Shown here one piece after another: positions 59,301 through 64,000 of a DNA stretch of 64,000 bases (position 1 is the first letter of the stretch; each line of letters opens with the position of its first letter). The translations under genes were made by a program, and so were the position numbers. The stretch is from Ctena decussata (taxonomy: Eukaryota > Mollusca > Bivalvia > Lucinida > Lucinidae). Below the pieces are notes generated by a model. It saw only the letters and a program-made list of their open reading frames with translations, did no database searches and was not told where the DNA came from. The stretch spans positions 89,972,638-90,036,637 of the forward strand of contig OZ022503.1 in NCBI GenBank assembly GCA_963989385.1, in the 5' to 3' direction.

Positions 59301-62028
59301 GTTGGTTTTGTCATGTGGCGGCTCATATATGTAAATCAGTCTTGTGTAATCCAACTATAAAATGCATTTTTCTCTTCCAAAGCAATAACAAAGATCTAGA
59401 TACATCTTGTAAGATAAATTCAGATCTTTGAGATTGTTTTGGAAGGGAAAAGCACCATCTTACATGTATAACCACAGAAATATGGTTATACAATTTTGGA
59501 ATAACCATAGGAATTTGATTTGTCCGTATTCAAATCATTTTTTTTATTCAGATCAACACATAAACAGATTTGGACCACAATAAAAGTACAGAAAGGATGT
59601 TCAGTTCTTGTGTGTGTTGTATTTGGTTGGTTGGTTGATTTGATGCTTAACGTCCACAGTAAACAACTAAGGTCATGTTGGGACGGTCAGTTAACCTATC
59701 CACACTATTCCTGGGCAGGCTTAGACCTCCTAAGCGGTTAACCAGTACTATGTGCACATACTTTCGCCAGTAACTGACAACTGCCCTTCTTGAATCAGCG
59801 GAAGGAGAAACGAAAGTATGTGGCCAGACCGGGATTCGAACCCAGGACCTCTGACTTACGAGTCAGGTGCCCTACCGATTGCGCTACCCGGCCCAGCTGT
59901 GTGTGTTGTATATTTAATATGCATTTTATTTACCTACTACATGTACTTTGGAATTTCTTTCAGCAGAAAAGTGATCAATGCAACCGTTTGCTCCCAAGTG
60001 CTAAAGGGGTTTTGCTTATTTTCTCAAAAACGATGAAAGTTCCATCAAATGTTCTAACGTCCTAATGATTCCCATAACTATTATAATAGAATACGAAAAA
60101 TCCAAATTTTTGGATGCTTTTGAAAATATTTTCCATTAACAGTAATGCAGAAACTGAGCAGTTTCACCGAAGGGGGTTGATAGGCAATAGCATAAACTCG
60201 TTGTTTACTACAGGTGTGGGCGTATATGAATGAAATAGTAAAATGTATTCACCTGTCTGCACACATAATGTATGGTATCACTGGTCAGGTGATACTATGT
60301 TGTAAATAAACATTGAACTTCTATAGAGTTTTGCGAATAAAAGGTTTATGTTACAAAATTTGCTAATATATAGGTGAAACAAAATGTAGAAAAAATGGAT
60401 TCAGAATAAAATTTCAATTATGCAAATTTTGTTCTAGGGATAGCATACACTGCTCACTTGCTCTAATACGTAAGACTAAATAAGAATTCTAACAGCCAAC
60501 TTTTACTCCCTTGTAATTAAGAGGTGAAAATGACATATTTTGGGTCAATTTTTGTATAGAAACTTTTTTTATGCAAAGCCTCACATTTTTACAAAATTAT
60601 GATTTTGTTATGTATAGGATGAAAATAAAGAATGAGCAATTCAAAAATCTTCTGCCTCTGACCAATTTTGAGAAACTATTGGGGATGCCATTTGCATTTT
60701 GGAGCAAACGGACTATAATCATCATTTAACATTTGTTGTGTAAAGAAGACTCAGGAGATAGGGTAAGGTTTCTGTTCATGTAGCAAAATGACAAAGGCAT
60801 TTTTAATGACTATATGGATTTACCTGAAGTATTTTGCCATATTCCAAGGACCAAAGAAGTAGTAGTGTTTATCTTTGACGTCCCAGTCATCAGGATCTTC
60901 AGCGTAAACATTGCCAATAACTAGGTCATCCTCTATACCTGCTCACAAAAACAAATCAACATTAATCATATGACGTCGCTGTTATTCAGTGGATAATGAC
61001 GTGTCATAAAAATCGTATGACCACACATTACACTTTGGCACTTACACAAATCACATTGCCAACGACTGTGTCAACAATGCGTTTTCTTTTTGAAATAATG
61101 TTCAGTTTGAAGGGGTTAAAATCCCATTTTAAAGGGTCATATGATATACATCTCACACTCATGGTCATTTTATATGAAATTTATGAAATTTGCCAAAGGC
61201 TAGTTTCATAAATTTCATATAAAATGACCATAGGTGTAAGATCCTCTATATCTACCCTATGGCGAGTGTGAAAAATTTTGAACATGAAGATATGACAAAA
61301 ATGATACCATTACCAGTGCTGACTTCCCTATGCAGTACTTGACTTTTTCACATGAGCTGGCTGAGGCTAAATTCGACAGTGGTAGTTTAGAGTCAGTGCT
61401 CTTATCCACTAAACCATGGAGGCCCGTTCATAAATATTCAGAAACTATTACCATCACAAAACTGATTTTAACAGTGGGTATTTTCATCTTTAAACTACAA
61501 TCTAAGGCCACTTTAATGAGATGCTAAGCCACTTTTTTAAATAAATGAATAGACTTCTTCCAGACGGCCGTTGTGTACTCTGTAGTGAAGCATAGCGGAA
61601 CGTAACGGCATGAGTCTCAGGACTAATAAATGAAGTCCCCACAGCAGACCTGTTCCAGTGCAGTAGTTCTTATGATAGACAATAACACATGTATTTTTTA
61701 TTTGTTTTGTTTTGTTTCATCAAGAACTGCCACCATAATGTATGCCTTTATGCATACATAATGGCATACATGTATGCAATTATAAAGTCTTCTAACATAC
61801 CTTTAAAATCATATTTATATACAAATATTTCCTTGTGGCCTGGTTTCTGTTCATGGTTATTGATATCTCCAATTTCTATTGTCAATGTGCTGGTGCCCGT
61901 GTTTCTCAGGAATGGGTCCCGGCCTCTCATGTCTGACATGATGATAGGTAGGTAGTGATACTTCTGGTCATCTCTCCAGAAAGTTTTCAGTGCCGTCACT
62001 TTCCCTGTACCAGTTCCATTAGCACCCT
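35081..62028 (-). CDS. CadN: Neural-cadherin-like classical cadherin, 16 exons (3' part of gene)
   Basis: Calcium-dependent cell-cell adhesion receptor of the plasma membrane, coupled to actin through catenins. Coding exons, 5' to 3': 62028-61801, 60938-60824, 58976-58792, 50489-50260, 49819-49548, 48924-48657, 47360-47238, 44089-43856, 42318-42102, 41662-41484, 40844-40538, 39367-39166, 38320-38076, 37240-37112, 36630-36520, 35340-35081. All internal junctions are GT-AG and all phases agree, giving about 1,100 residues. Domain order: last cadherin repeat, primitive classic cadherin domain, EGF, LamG, EGF, LamG, EGF-like pair, TM helix, juxtamembrane p120 site and C-terminal beta-catenin site. 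This is the architecture of Drosophila CadN and other type III cadherins, not of vertebrate CDH1/CDH2, which lack EGF and LamG domains. Upstream cadherin repeats, signal peptide and promoter lie beyond the right edge. Gene assignment is by recalled family architecture, not a search. Confidence 0.93.
35341..36519 (-). other. Cadherin intron between exons o and p
   Basis: Its 5' part (minus orientation) contains a palindromic family D element at 36058-36317, arms GTTCAAAGCATCGTTAG and CATTTTGAACAACCGGGCC. The remainder resembles an old repeat but has no identifiable coding content. Confidence 0.55.
36058..36317. mobile_element. Palindromic MITE family D, copy 1
   Basis: GCCCAGATGTTCAAAGCATC and a decayed inverse ending GAACAACCGGGCCC, with an inner AT-rich doubled block (TTTTTCAACAAATAATATTGG twice). 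A related copy is at 40255-40424, and an interrupted one at 39553-40150. Confidence 0.65.
36520..36630 (-). CDS. CadN: CadN exon o: p120-catenin binding segment
   Basis: A phase 1-1 exon reading [20 protein letters not shown] and then [12 protein letters not shown]. GEEDQxAYDIxxL is the conserved heart of the p120/delta-catenin binding site. The acceptor is CGTTGCAG/GTGAAG and the donor CCCAGAG/GTAAGA. Confidence 0.93.
36631..38075 (-). other. Cadherin introns flanking exon n
   Basis: Two introns (36631-37111 and 37241-38075) around the TM exon. They contain AT-rich DNA with a short inverted repeat at 37600-37690 (GGGGAAGTAAACCATGGG... / TTACCTCCCC). No other features. Confidence 0.5.
37112..37240 (-). 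CDS. CadN: CadN exon n: inner half of TM helix and juxtamembrane region
   Basis: Starts with [17 protein letters not shown], ending the membrane helix with a positively charged stop-transfer, then [20 protein letters not shown]. RENIxNYxEEG(A/G) starts the p120-catenin binding core of classical cadherins. The acceptor is ATCCTCAG/TTGTAG and the donor GGAGCAG/GTACAG. Entry and exit are both phase 1. Confidence 0.94.
38076..38320 (-). CDS. CadN: CadN exon m: EGF-3 and outer half of the transmembrane helix
   Basis: Reads [20 protein letters not shown], then [20 protein letters not shown] and PSGWAGPMC, a complete EGF. It then runs through [12 protein letters not shown] into a hydrophobic [12 protein letters not shown] stretch. 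Two donors are possible at the end. GTAGGT (exon end 38076) keeps the frame into the next exon and gives an uninterrupted helix. The GTATTT site four bases downstream would frameshift, so I chose the former. Confidence 0.92.
38321..39165 (-). other. Cadherin intron with an interrupted hairpin element
   Basis: 38372-38660 is a relative of the 27760-27909 hairpin. Its centre and right arm are replaced by a roughly 160-bp piece (38451-38613) with AATAAA and a TTGTTATTGTCATTGTCA tail, which looks like a retrotransposon 3' end. No gene. Confidence 0.5.
39166..39367 (-). CDS. CadN: CadN exon l: end of LamG2 and first EGF-like motif of the stalk
   Basis: Opens [16 protein letters not shown], the last LamG2 strand, and then has [20 protein letters not shown] and [12 protein letters not shown]. 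The C(x)DDIRL(x)G motif and the following C-rich run match CadN. The acceptor is TTCTTCAG/CCTGCA and the donor TGCAG/GTAAG. Exit is phase 2, completed as Arg by the next exon. Confidence 0.93.
39368..40537 (-). other. Cadherin intron with family D MITEs
   Basis: A family D palindrome at 40255-40424 (GGGCCCAGTTCTTCAAAAC to CTTTGAACAAATGGGCC), and a second one (39553-40150) apparently split by a roughly 350-bp unclassified insert (39610-39960). No gene. Confidence 0.5.
40538..40844 (-). CDS. CadN: CadN exon k: LamG2 C-terminal half
   Basis: Reads [20 protein letters not shown], then [39 protein letters not shown] and a final strand before GQDLTE. GQWHxVxxxRxGxxxxLxxDGGEGRxYNE is diagnostic of CadN LamG2. 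The acceptor is TGTTACAG/CTGGTT and the donor CAGAAA/GTAAGT. Exit is phase 1. A small overlapping plus-strand reading frame here is a shadow. Confidence 0.95.
40845..41483 (-). other. Cadherin intron with a GCAAACAGTG-type palindrome
   Basis: 41260-41345: AACAAACAGTGCAGACCC and its inverse around GATCAGACTGCAGG. Remaining intron unremarkable. Confidence 0.55.
41484..41662 (-). CDS. CadN: CadN exon j: LamG2 N-terminal half
   Basis: Reads [20 protein letters not shown], then [20 protein letters not shown] and EEFITLE. The I-Q-L-R-F-R-T-R segment is the second-strand signature of LamG2 in CadN-type cadherins. The acceptor is ATTTTCAG/CCACAA and the donor CTAGAG/GTACAG. It enters in phase 1 and leaves in phase 0. 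Confidence 0.93.
41782..41994. mobile_element. Palindromic MITE family A, copy 8 (cadherin intron)
   Basis: About 213 bp, AGCGATACAACAAAACC to GTCATGTCGTGGCT, with a shortened right arm. Lies in the intron between exons i and j. Confidence 0.75.
42102..42318 (-). CDS. CadN: CadN exon i: EGF-2 between the LamG domains
   Basis: Begins [20 protein letters not shown], then [19 protein letters not shown] and [15 protein letters not shown]. Six ordered cysteines with GxC...CxCxxGY form an EGF-like module with a long first loop, as in CadN. The acceptor is AATTTTCAG/CTGTAT and the donor GAAATTG/GTAAAT. Exit is phase 1. Confidence 0.93.
42319..43855 (-). other. Cadherin intron with a coding-like block and MITEs
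   Basis: Holds a GC-richer block at 42525-42835 that stays open in plus-strand frames ([20 protein letters not shown]; and [20 protein letters not shown] in the next frame). It looks like a decayed exon or retro-fragment of unknown origin. Family A copy 9 (43319-43550) and a GCAAATATTGTAGACCC palindrome (43650-43745) follow. Confidence 0.5.
43319..43550. mobile_element. Palindromic MITE family A, copy 9 (cadherin intron)
   Basis: AGCCGCAACATGAC to GTCATGTTGTGGCT, about 232 bp with well-matched arms. No clear target duplication. Confidence 0.8.
43856..44089 (-). CDS. CadN: CadN exon h: end of LamG1
   Basis: A 78-codon phase 0-0 exon. It contains [14 protein letters not shown], a loop closed by cysteines, [13 protein letters not shown] and [13 protein letters not shown]. 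The L-Q-x-GG and F-x-GC-x-R-N-L strings are the terminal LamG strands, including the disulphide-forming Cys. The acceptor is TTTCTTTCAG/GAGGTG and the donor GGAGAG/GTATGT. Confidence 0.94.
44985..45295. mobile_element. Palindromic element with GTTACAAAA/GAGCTGTTACG arms, copy 2
   Basis: Longer relative of 24970-25165. The core CGACCTGGTCATCAGGTCG is followed by a partial repeat, GACTGGTCATCAGGTCATTTGG, implying an internal duplication of the centre. Confidence 0.65.
45426..45614. mobile_element. Palindromic MITE family C, copy 2
   Basis: AGCTCCAGGTAAGATGG to CCTTCTTATCTGGAGCT, centre CTAGAACTATCTAGG...; arms share GATAATTTTTCTTATTTC or its inverse and GAGGGGTCATAACAT. Confidence 0.7.
46096..47165 (+). 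repeat. Minisatellite with poly-G start and GGAC tail
   Basis: An A14-T8-G run (46096-46147) is followed by five units of about 155 bp. Each has AGTAAGAAAGCAAGAGTTGT, CATGACCTGTTCTACATA and GTGAAGTATCATGAAAATAT. The array ends in a GGACGGACGG run (47056-47100) and a CCCCGAACCTTTCGGTCGGGG hairpin. Located in a cadherin intron. Confidence 0.85.
47238..47360 (-). CDS. CadN: CadN exon g: LamG1 core
   Basis: A 41-codon phase 0-0 exon reading [19 protein letters not shown] and then [16 protein letters not shown]. The strand F(x)SGxxxL followed by LNDGxWHxIDIxR is the central LamG signature. The acceptor is TCTTCAG/ATTGAC and the donor GGCAAG/GTTAGT. Because it is symmetrical in phase, it could be skipped without shifting frame. 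Confidence 0.92.
47470..47665. mobile_element. Palindromic MITE family C, copy 3
   Basis: GCTCTAGATAAGAGAGAGTA to CTCCCTCTTGTCTAGAGC; centre CTGAACCGTCTCGACGAGAC. Best-preserved copy of the family. Confidence 0.78.
47945..48292 (-). mobile_element. 350-bp hairpin element (family H), copy 3
   Basis: Same element as 11560-11907, inverted: TAGAGGATCTTACATGAG to CTCAGATGCGAGGTCATATG. The hairpin GGGGAAAAAGATAAGATGC is kept. Lies in a cadherin intron. Confidence 0.8.
48657..48924 (-). CDS. CadN: CadN exon f: end of EGF-1 and start of LamG1
   Basis: Opens [20 protein letters not shown] and then C, completing EGF-1. It then enters the first laminin-G sandwich ([46 protein letters not shown]). SGLIFYNGP and DYIALxLxxGYPxL are typical LamG strands. 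The acceptor is TTTTCAG/GTGTGA and the donor TTTTAAGT/GTAAGT. Exit is phase 0. Confidence 0.94.
48925..49547 (-). other. Cadherin intron between exons e and f
   Basis: Small inverted core at 49168-49240 (GTGTAGTCTGATGAGATGGC / GCCATCTCATCTGAATCTACAC). Otherwise nothing recognised. Confidence 0.5.
49548..49819 (-). CDS. CadN: CadN exon e: primitive classic cadherin domain, second half, and EGF-1
   Basis: Starts [20 protein letters not shown], continues with a cysteine-rich stretch (CESGGCSN), then [21 protein letters not shown], and opens an EGF module with [12 protein letters not shown]. The D-x-C and paired Cys pattern matches the membrane-proximal domain of CadN. The acceptor is CTTACAG and the donor GATGTAAA/GTAAGTA. 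Exit is phase 2, so the EGF is finished by the next exon. A 440-bp intron separates it from exon d. Confidence 0.93.
50260..50489 (-). CDS. CadN: CadN exon d: primitive classic cadherin domain, first half
   Basis: Reads [20 protein letters not shown], then [17 protein letters not shown] and [20 protein letters not shown]. The RxSAHGSPxY motif is strongly conserved in type III cadherins, in the region where Drosophila DE-cadherin is proteolytically cut into two associated chains. The acceptor is TTTCAAG/GTATCAC and the donor ACAAAAG/GTAGTTAG. Entry is phase 1 and exit phase 0. Whether this protein is cleaved is inference. Confidence 0.93.
51342..51518. mobile_element. Tigger/pogo-like MITE, 177 bp
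   Basis: Inverted ends CAGTAGAGCTTCAATGGCTC and GAGCCAATGAAGTTCTACTG, flanked by TA on both sides (51340-51341, 51519-51520). CAGTAGAACCTC-like ends with a TA duplication are those of pogo/Tigger elements of the Tc1/mariner superfamily. No transposase. Confidence 0.8.
54665..55340. mobile_element. Non-autonomous hAT-like element, 676 bp
   Basis: Starts CAGGGCTCGAAATTTA and ends AATTTCGAGCCCTG, flanked by ATATT at 54660-54664 and 55341-55345. The interior repeats ACGAGTA and CTTGCCCTGC(C/A)GGAC(G/A)AGTA near both ends. Same terminus type and duplication length as 10147-11062. Confidence 0.8.
55490..57005 (+). repeat. Minisatellite of about 440-bp units
   Basis: Starts GTGAGCTACAGAACCAATGG. 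Units share AACCAATAG(A/G)CC, GGCCTTGAAACTTGGTA, CCAATTGTAACCAAA(T/A)TT and GTACATGAAGATTTATG; the final unit ends GGTGAGCGATTCAGGGCC. Apparent reading frames here repeat with the unit and are not genes. Confidence 0.75.
58792..58976 (-). CDS. CadN: CadN exon c: end of last cadherin repeat into the membrane-proximal domain
   Basis: Reads [20 protein letters not shown], then a beta-strand series and [21 protein letters not shown]. The phrase EEITDEAV(x)SSGSVR matches the end of the last cadherin repeat and the entry to the primitive classic cadherin domain. The acceptor is TTTCAG/TGTTGA; the donor is GTCAG/GTTAGT. The donor sits only 12 bases from the end of a 7-kb fold-back element that fills most of the next intron. 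Confidence 0.92.
59091..59323. mobile_element. Palindromic MITE family A, copy 10 (cadherin intron)
   Basis: AGCCACGACATGAG to GTCATGTGGCGGCT, 233 bp. Flanks CATATG (59085-59090) and CATATA (59324-59329) agree in five of six. Confidence 0.82.
59622..59893 (-). mobile_element. tRNA-derived SINE, copy 2
   Basis: The head (59893-59821) folds as a near-complete tRNA. The acceptor stem pairs GGCCGGG with TCTGGCC, there is an A-box-like TAGCGCAATCGGTAGG, and a perfect B box GGTTCGAATCC. The anticodon arm has a six-base loop (stem CTGAC/GTCAG), which a working tRNA would not have. The body matches 2752-3002 and ends in a CAACCAACCAACC tail. It is a SINE, not a tRNA gene. Confidence 0.85.
60824..60938 (-). 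CDS. CadN: CadN exon b: last cadherin repeat
   Basis: 115 bases reading [20 protein letters not shown] followed by [11 protein letters not shown]. The string IGxVYxxDxDDWDxxDK is a hallmark of the last ectodomain repeat in CadN-type cadherins. The acceptor is GTGAGCAG/GTATAG and the donor CTTCAG/GTAAAT. Entry is phase 1 and exit phase 2, matching both neighbours. Confidence 0.92.
60939..61800 (-). other. Cadherin intron between exons a and b
   Basis: A hairpin at 61160-61235 with arms ATGGTCATTTTATATGAAAT / ATTTCATATAAAATGACCAT, inside a block (60965-61250) whose ends share CATATGACGTC and GTAAGATCCTCTATA with family H; probably a diverged relative. No gene. Confidence 0.55.
61801..62028 (-). 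CDS. CadN: CadN exon a: distal extracellular cadherin repeat segment
   Basis: First cadherin exon visible. It reads [17 protein letters not shown]... and ends with a repeat-boundary signature, [17 protein letters not shown], a degenerate form of the calcium-binding DxNDNxP linker. The acceptor is TTCCAG before AGGGTGCT; the donor is AAAG/GTATGT. It enters in phase 1 (AG completes a codon) and leaves in phase 1. A second AG two bases further in is an alternative acceptor but would break the frame with the most likely upstream phase. Upstream exons are outside the window. Confidence 0.88.
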
Positions 62029-62392
62029 CTGGAATTAAGATGGAATAGTCATTAAATTGGAGCATATATCAACAAAAACCCTTACCTACTACCTGTACAC
62101 TGGCCAATAACAGAGCTAAAGCCAGAAAACTACAAAAAACATTTATGCACCTATCACTGCCCTGTAGCCAAGAAAGTAATGACTCTGCCTCCCCAGAGAG
62201 AAAACAAGACCTGTCGCCAGACAGGATACCTCGCCTGAACCTGCGCTTGTCCATCTTTAATTGCTAGTATTTGTTTCTTAGGGGTGGGGATTGTGCTGAA
62301 TAAATTTTCCAACTTATATCTATCATCATACTAAACATAATTCAAATCTATCCAAGGGTTTCAAAGTTGGAAGATTTCAAAGACTTTGATGT
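62029..62392 (-). other. Upstream cadherin intron, left part
   Basis: Follows the acceptor of exon a. No further cadherin exon detected. A minus-strand open frame at 62069-62254 lacks cadherin features. Confidence 0.4.
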
Positions 62393-62558
62393 AGTGAGTG
62401 AGTGAACTCGGGTTTAACGTCCCACCAACAACGAGGTCATATGGAGACGAGACCTCGGTTTAAAGTCTCATCCGAAAGACCGGAGAAGCGGGGGATCGAA
62501 CTTGCGACCCCTGGATTGGTAGTCCGGAGTGTTATCCACTACACTACAGCCGCTCCTG
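62393..62558 (-). mobile_element. tRNA-Gly-like SINE
   Basis: Minus strand: a GGAGCGGCTGTAGTGTAGTG head (A box) with B box GGTCGCAAGTTCGATCC and a loop CTACCAA (anticodon ACC, Gly-like). A body with TTTCGGATGAGACTTTAAAC and GGGACGTTAAACCCGAGTTC then ends in a CACTCACTCACT tail. Different family from the SINEs at 2752 and 59622. Confidence 0.78.
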
Positions 62559-62669
62559 ACTTTGATGTAAAACTTTAACATAAATTTCTCTAAGTCTGTG
62601 ACCTTGACGTATAGGTCATGTGCATGAGTGGGGATGCAGTTGAATAAAATTGCTAACCAATATCTATTA

Positions 62670-64000
62670 TCAAAACAAGAGGGCCATGGTGGCCCTGAAT
62701 CGCTCACCTGAGCATTAATCAATTCACTGGCTCTGGTGAAGATTTATAAGAGTTTTTAGCATACATGGGAATGGCGGCCAGAATGGTAGCATCATTATCT
62801 CACTGTGCTGAAACTAATGCATTCCAAGGAGTTTGTGGCTGGCATCATTGCAATGTTAGTTCTGATTCTTGCAGCATAACTTAATTTAGATTTGACCTAG
62901 TGACCTAGCTTTTGACCCGACATGACACATTTTCAAACTTGACCTAGATTTTATGGAGATAAACATTCTGACACAGTTTTCATGAAGATTGGATCAAAAC
63001 TGTGCCCTCTGGAGCATATACAAGGTTTTCCTTACATTTGACCTGGTGTGTGACCTAGTTTTTGACCCGACATGACCCAGTTTCAAACCTGACCTAGATT
63101 TCATAAAGATAAACATTCTGACAGAGTTTCATGAAGATTGGATCAAAACTGTGCCCTCTAGGGTGTACACAAAGTTTTTCTAAGATTTGACCTAGTGACC
63201 TAGTTTTTGACCCGACGTGACTCAGTTTCATAGGGGGCTTAGATATATGGACAATAAACATTTTGACATAGTTTCATGAAGACTGGATCAAAACTATGCC
63301 CTCTGATGCGTACTCAAGGTTTTTCTAAGATTTGACCTAGTGACCTAGTTGTTAACCTGACATGACCTACTTTCAAACTTGGCCTAGAGTTTATGGAAAT
63401 AAACATTCTGACACAGTTTCATAAAGATTAGATCAAAATTGTGTCCTCTAGAGCGTACACAAGGTTTTTCTATGATATGACCTAGTGACCAAGTTTTTGA
63501 CCCGACATGACCCAGTTTCAAACTTGTCCTACATATAATAAGGATAACATTCTGACAAAGTTTCATGAACTTTGGTTGAAAACTGTGCCTTCTAGAGCGT
63601 AAAAAAGGTTTTTCTAAGATTTGACCTAGTGACCTAGTTTTTGACCCAACATGACCCAATTTCAAACCTGGCCTAGAGTTTATGGAGATAAACATTCTGA
63701 CAATGTTTCATAAAGATTGGATCAAAACTGTGTCCTCTAGAACATACACAAGGTTTTTCTATGATTTGACCTAGTGACCGAGTTTTTGACCCGACATGAC
63801 CCAGTTTCAAACCTGGCCTAGAGTTTATGGAGATAAACATTCTGACAATGTTTCATAAAGATTGGATCAAAACTGTGTCCTCTAGAGCATACACAAGGTT
63901 TTTCTATGATTTGACCTAGTGACCTAGTTTTTGACCCGACATGATCCAGTTTTGAATTTATCCTAGATAGTATAAGGATAAACATTCTGACAAAGTTTCA
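62670..64000. repeat. Minisatellite, eight or more units of about 146 bp, running off the edge
   Basis: Opens ACAAGAGGGCCATGGTGGCC and CTGAATCGCTCACCTGAGC. Each unit then carries TTTGACCTAGTGACCTAGTT, GACCCGACATGACCCAGTTT, ATAAACATTCTGACA and GATTGGATCAAAACTGTG. Units start near 62899, 63048, 63189, 63337, 63478, 63624, 63769 and 63913. Widespread type of bivalve repeat; not coding. Confidence 0.88.

Larger units (their letters stand above)
58977..60823 (-). other. Cadherin intron with MITE A copy 10 and a tRNA SINE
   Basis: Apart from 59091-59323 (MITE), a GATCTAGAT-type inverted repeat (59340-59460) and the SINE 59622-59893, the region to 60823 is AT-rich with nothing recognised. Confidence 0.55.

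Noticed and set aside
1..64000. CRISPR arrays, bacterial operons, integrated viruses
   Set aside because: Tandem arrays here have units of 146-440 bp without spacers, the genes have introns, and no viral coding sequence was seen.

Overview
This is eukaryotic DNA from an animal nuclear genome, very probably a bivalve mollusc. Three things point there: small exons with GT-AG introns, an invertebrate-type classical cadherin, and a dense load of palindromic MITEs, minisatellites with AGGTCAAGGTCA cores, tRNA- and 5S-like SINEs and non-LTR retrotransposon fragments of the kind common in bivalves. I cannot name the species. There is no bacterial operon structure, no CRISPR array and no rRNA gene.

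Only two host genes are supported. (1) A neural-cadherin-like (CadN / type III) classical cadherin on the minus strand occupies 35081-62028. I resolved 16 consecutive coding exons. Every junction has GT/AG and every phase joins in frame, giving about 1,100 residues: the last extracellular cadherin repeat, the primitive classic cadherin domain, EGF, LamG1, EGF, LamG2, two EGF-like motifs, a transmembrane helix, a p120-catenin site and a beta-catenin site. The 5' exons lie beyond the right edge. (2) A plus-strand gene ending at 22413 encodes a TMEM70-like mitochondrial inner-membrane protein. Its 3' coding exon is complete; the first exon is not identified.

The rest is repeats. Region 1-9553 holds a palindromic MITE, a tRNA-derived SINE, a non-LTR RT fragment and a 3.4-kb element with about 435-bp inverted repeats and a 5-bp target duplication (5133-8577). 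Region 9554-20350 holds a 4.2-kb nested inverted-repeat element, a hAT-like element, two head-to-head RT pseudogenes preceded by 5S-like repeats, and a 15-unit minisatellite. Region 22414-35080 is gene-poor and full of palindromic MITEs, some nested in one another. The cadherin introns carry the same families. Intron 3 (8.3 kb) contains a roughly 7-kb fold-back element bounded by TTAA, ending 12 bp from a splice donor and studded with palindromic RFX-type X-boxes.

The two genes have unrelated jobs: cell-cell adhesion linked to catenins and actin at the plasma membrane, and ATP-synthase/complex I assembly in mitochondria. Their proximity carries no functional message. The most unusual content is structural: at least ten copies of one palindromic MITE whose arms can each fold separately, a perfect 43-bp hairpin, several nested insertions and the intronic fold-back element.
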